Source of the DNA: CAVYUC01 sp963783085
Lineage (GTDB): Bacteria > Bacteroidota > Bacteroidia > Bacteroidales > Prolixibacteraceae
Direction: 5' to 3'
Assembly: GCA_963783085.1 (NCBI GenBank)
Contig: CAWAMJ010000010.1
Coordinates: 186,001 to 250,000 of the forward strand
Length of the DNA stretch: 64,000 bases
In this document: positions 62,383 through 64,000 of the stretch, piece after piece
Numbering within the stretch: position 1 is the first letter of the stretch
How the letters are laid out: each line of letters opens with the position of its first letter
Made by a program: the position numbers and the translations under genes
Notes under the pieces: generated by a model
Seen by the model: only the letters and a program-made list of their open reading frames with translations
The model's database searches: none
What the model was told of the DNA's origin: nothing

Positions 62383-63561
62383 TCATGCGATTACTCCCGA
62401 ACCTATCAATTCGTCTTCATGGTACCATGCCGCAAATTGTCCCGATGTTATTCCCCGTTGCTCATTTGCGAAAAGAAAATAAGCTCCTTCATCTTTTAAA
62501 TGAATGCTGCCTTTTTCGAGCGGTTGCCGGTAACGGATACGAATGTCGAATTCCCGTTTTTCACCGGGCTGCATTTGTAAATCGGGCCTGATCCAGTGCA
62601 TATCGTCAGCGGCAATAAACAGTCCGGCACGGTACAAACCCGGATGATTCCGGCCTTCTCCCACATAAACTATATTTCGCTGAACATCGGTGCCGATAAC
62701 AAAAAGCGGTTCTTTATGTCCGCCAATGTTCAATCCTTTCCGCTGGCCAATTGTATAAAAATGAGCGCCCTGATGTTGGCCAATTACTTCGCCGTTCCAA
62801 GGTTTATATGGGAATGGAAAACAAAGCTTGCGGTAGTTTTCTTCCGAAATTTCCACCTGTTTTTTCTTCGCCATAAACGATGCCGGAACTTCAACGATGT
62901 TTCCTTCTTTGGGTTCCAGTTTTTGCTGCAAAAAAGTAGGTAAATCCACTTTCCCGACAAAACAAATGCCTTGTGAATCTTTTCGTTCTGCAGTTGGAAG
63001 ATTTTGCTCACGTGCAATTTTGCGGACTTCGGGTTTTAGCAAATCGCCAACAGGAAACATAGCCCTGGAAAGTTGTTCCTGGTTGAGCTGGCACAAAAAA
63101 TAGCTTTGGTCTTTGTTTGGATCTTTTCCCGCCAGCAACCGGTGAATAATTTTTCCGCCAACTTCAGTTTCGCTTTTCCGGCAGTAGTGACCGGTTGCCA
63201 CAAAATCGGCATCAAATTTCAGCGCCTCTTCCATAAACGTGTCGAATTTAATTTCGCGGTTGCAAAGTACATCCGGATTGGGCGTCCGCCCTGCCTGGTA
63301 TTCTGCAAACATATAGTCTACTACCCGTTTTTTGTAGTCTTTGCTGAGGTCGACAATATGAAACGGAATATCCAGTTTTTTGGCCACCATTTCGGCAATC
63401 AGCGCATCTTCTTCCCAGGTGCATGCGCTGGTTAGCGCGCCAACCCGTTCGTGCCAGTTCACCATAAAAAGCGCGATTAAATCGTGCCCCTGCTGCTTGA
63501 GCAAGTAAGCTGCAACACTTGAATCAACACCTCCTGAAAGTCCAACTACTATGCGTTTCAT
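62383..63561 (-). CDS. mnmA: tRNA-specific 2-thiouridylase MnmA
   Basis: Adds sulfur to uridine 34 of Lys, Glu and Gln tRNAs. The 392-residue enzyme shows the PP-loop GLSGGVDSSVAAYLL (about 7-21), the catalytic cysteine in PNPDVLCNREIKF (about 97-109), the second cysteine in DSQGICFVGK (about 200) and the beta-barrel domains after about 210. It depends on a sulfur relay from cysteine desulfurase. A 67-base gap separates it from yicC. Confidence 0.95.
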   Translation of the reverse strand: MKRIVVGLSGGVDSSVAAYLLKQQGHDLIALFMVNWHERVGALTSACTWEEDALIAEMVAKKLDIPFHIVDLSKDYKKRVVDYMFAEYQAGRTPNPDVLCNREIKFDTFMEEALKFDADFVATGHYCRKSETEVGGKIIHRLLAGKDPNKDQSYFLCQLNQEQLSRAMFPVGDLLKPEVRKIAREQNLPTAERKDSQGICFVGKVDLPTFLQQKLEPKEGNIVEVPASFMAKKKQVEISEENYRKLCFPFPYKPWNGEVIGQHQGAHFYTIGQRKGLNIGGHKEPLFVIGTDVQRNIVYVGEGRNHPGLYRAGLFIAADDMHWIRPDLQMQPGEKREFDIRIRYRQPLEKGSIHLKDEGAYFLFANEQRGITSGQFAAWYHEDELIGSGVIA

Positions 63562-63630
63562 GGCCGCAAAAGTAGGAAATAAATACGAAAACAGATTTTT
63601 TTCCGGTTTTCGGGATTGTTAAAATAGCAA

Positions 63631-64000
63631 CTAAGAATTTGATTTTCCGGCCCTTGATTTTTGATTGCTATTTCTATTTGTGGTTTGTTTCCTTCCTTTG
63701 TTTGCCGGTTGTTTTCTTCCTTTAAATTTATTACCCGGCTGGTTGCGTTGCTGGCGCGCTTTTCGCCATTCCGGGCCTTCCCCTAAAAAATCAGGTAGCG
63801 GGAGTTTCATGATTTCCTTCTCAATAAGCTGTTCAATCTGGTGAAAATAGAACATGTCCTTATCGTTGACAAGGGTAAGCGCAACACCTGTGGCATCGGC
63901 ACGCGCAGTGCGGCCCACGCGGTGTACGTAATCTTCAGCATCCTGTGGCACATCGAAATTGATGATCAGGTTGATTTCCTTGATATCGATACCCCGGCTC
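63631..64000 (-). CDS. DEAD-box RNA helicase, C-terminal part (5' end beyond window)
   Basis: Only the end of the helicase is seen. Reading leftward from the edge: RGIDIKEINLIINFDVP and DAEDYVHRVGRTARADATG (motifs V and VI, with the arginine finger), then a basic tail rich in Lys, Asn, Gln and Arg (KGRKQPANKGRKQ and similar) that would bind RNA. This is the RhlE-like type with an unstructured tail. About 123 residues lie in the window. Confidence 0.92.
   Translation of the reverse strand, partial: SRGIDIKEINLIINFDVPQDAEDYVHRVGRTARADATGVALTLVNDKDMFYFHQIEQLIEKEIMKLPLPDFLGEGPEWRKARQQRNQPGNKFKGRKQPANKGRKQTTNRNSNQKSRAGKSNS

Noticed and set aside
1..64000. CRISPR arrays, prophage or complete insertion sequences
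   Set aside because: No regularly spaced direct repeats, phage genes or transposases were seen.

Overview
The window looks like chromosomal DNA from an anaerobic or facultative member of the Bacteroidota, most likely near the Marinilabiliales/Prolixibacteraceae. The evidence is a SusC/SusD pair beside two sulfatases, a Bacteroidota-style dcw cluster (mraZ to ftsZ without murF or ddl), a glycine/ornithine-lipid type acyltransferase pair, a free-standing B12-methionine-synthase activation domain and few Shine-Dalgarno motifs. Taxonomy is an inference from gene content only.

Layout. 1-1.1 kb: cytochrome b (cut by the window edge) and a Rieske protein, leftward. 1.7-8.1 kb: a rightward sulfur-type respiratory operon with a PsrA/PhsA-like molybdopterin catalytic subunit (four apparent frameshifts), a four-cluster ferredoxin subunit, an NrfD/PsrC membrane subunit, two YeeE/YedE half-transporters (the first frameshifted) and two membrane-anchored rhodanese-fold proteins. 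Each of the last two has a single cysteine, which is its final residue in a conserved AGGC tail. 8.1-8.5 kb holds a strong terminator, a REP-like hairpin cluster and a structured leader. 8.5-13.1 kb: a molybdenum cofactor operon (mobA, mobB-like, moeA, compact moaA, moaC, MOSC-MogA fusion) that presumably supplies the molybdoenzyme. 13.3-16.4 kb: a sigma-54 type response regulator without a DNA-binding domain, then a leftward acyltransferase pair for aminolipids.

16.7-33.6 kb: the dcw cluster mraZ-rsmH-ftsL-ftsI-murE-mraY-murD-ftsW-murG-murC-ftsQ-ftsA followed by two tandem ftsZ genes with different C-terminal tails, then a frameshifted GatB/YqeY gene. 33.6-36.5 kb: an acidic conserved protein, a B12-methionine-synthase activation protein, cyclophilin, an exported TIM-barrel isomerase-like protein and tRNA-Thr(CGU).

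36.8-45.9 kb: a small polysaccharide-utilisation-type locus (SusC, SusD, two FGly sulfatases, a metallophosphoesterase), probably for a sulfated glycan. 46-59 kb: mixed accessory and envelope genes (DUF4382 lipoprotein, papain-like C70-type protein, two paralogous mini-ferredoxins, glutathione peroxidase, ferredoxin-reductase-like flavoprotein, propeller protein, exported methyltransferase-fold protein, APC permease, lysophosphatidate acyltransferase, beta-barrel protein, M3 peptidase lipoprotein, methyltransferase). 59.3-64 kb: a ChaN-like protein, then a leftward housekeeping block: DEAD-box helicase (cut by the window edge), mnmA, yicC, gmk and nadD.

The best candidate for an undescribed system is the 1.7-8.1 kb operon: a polysulfide/thiosulfate-reductase-like complex, a split YeeE/YedE sulfur transporter and a pair of rhodanese-fold proteins that have lost the catalytic-loop cysteine but carry a single terminal cysteine, reminiscent of the SoxY and DsrC carrier arms. 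The second candidate is the tandem ftsZ pair, in which one copy has lost the usual C-terminal peptide and instead ends in a tail shaped like the FtsA membrane anchor. The frameshifts at 1.7-6.1 kb and 33.4 kb are mostly single-base changes in short runs and may be assembly errors.
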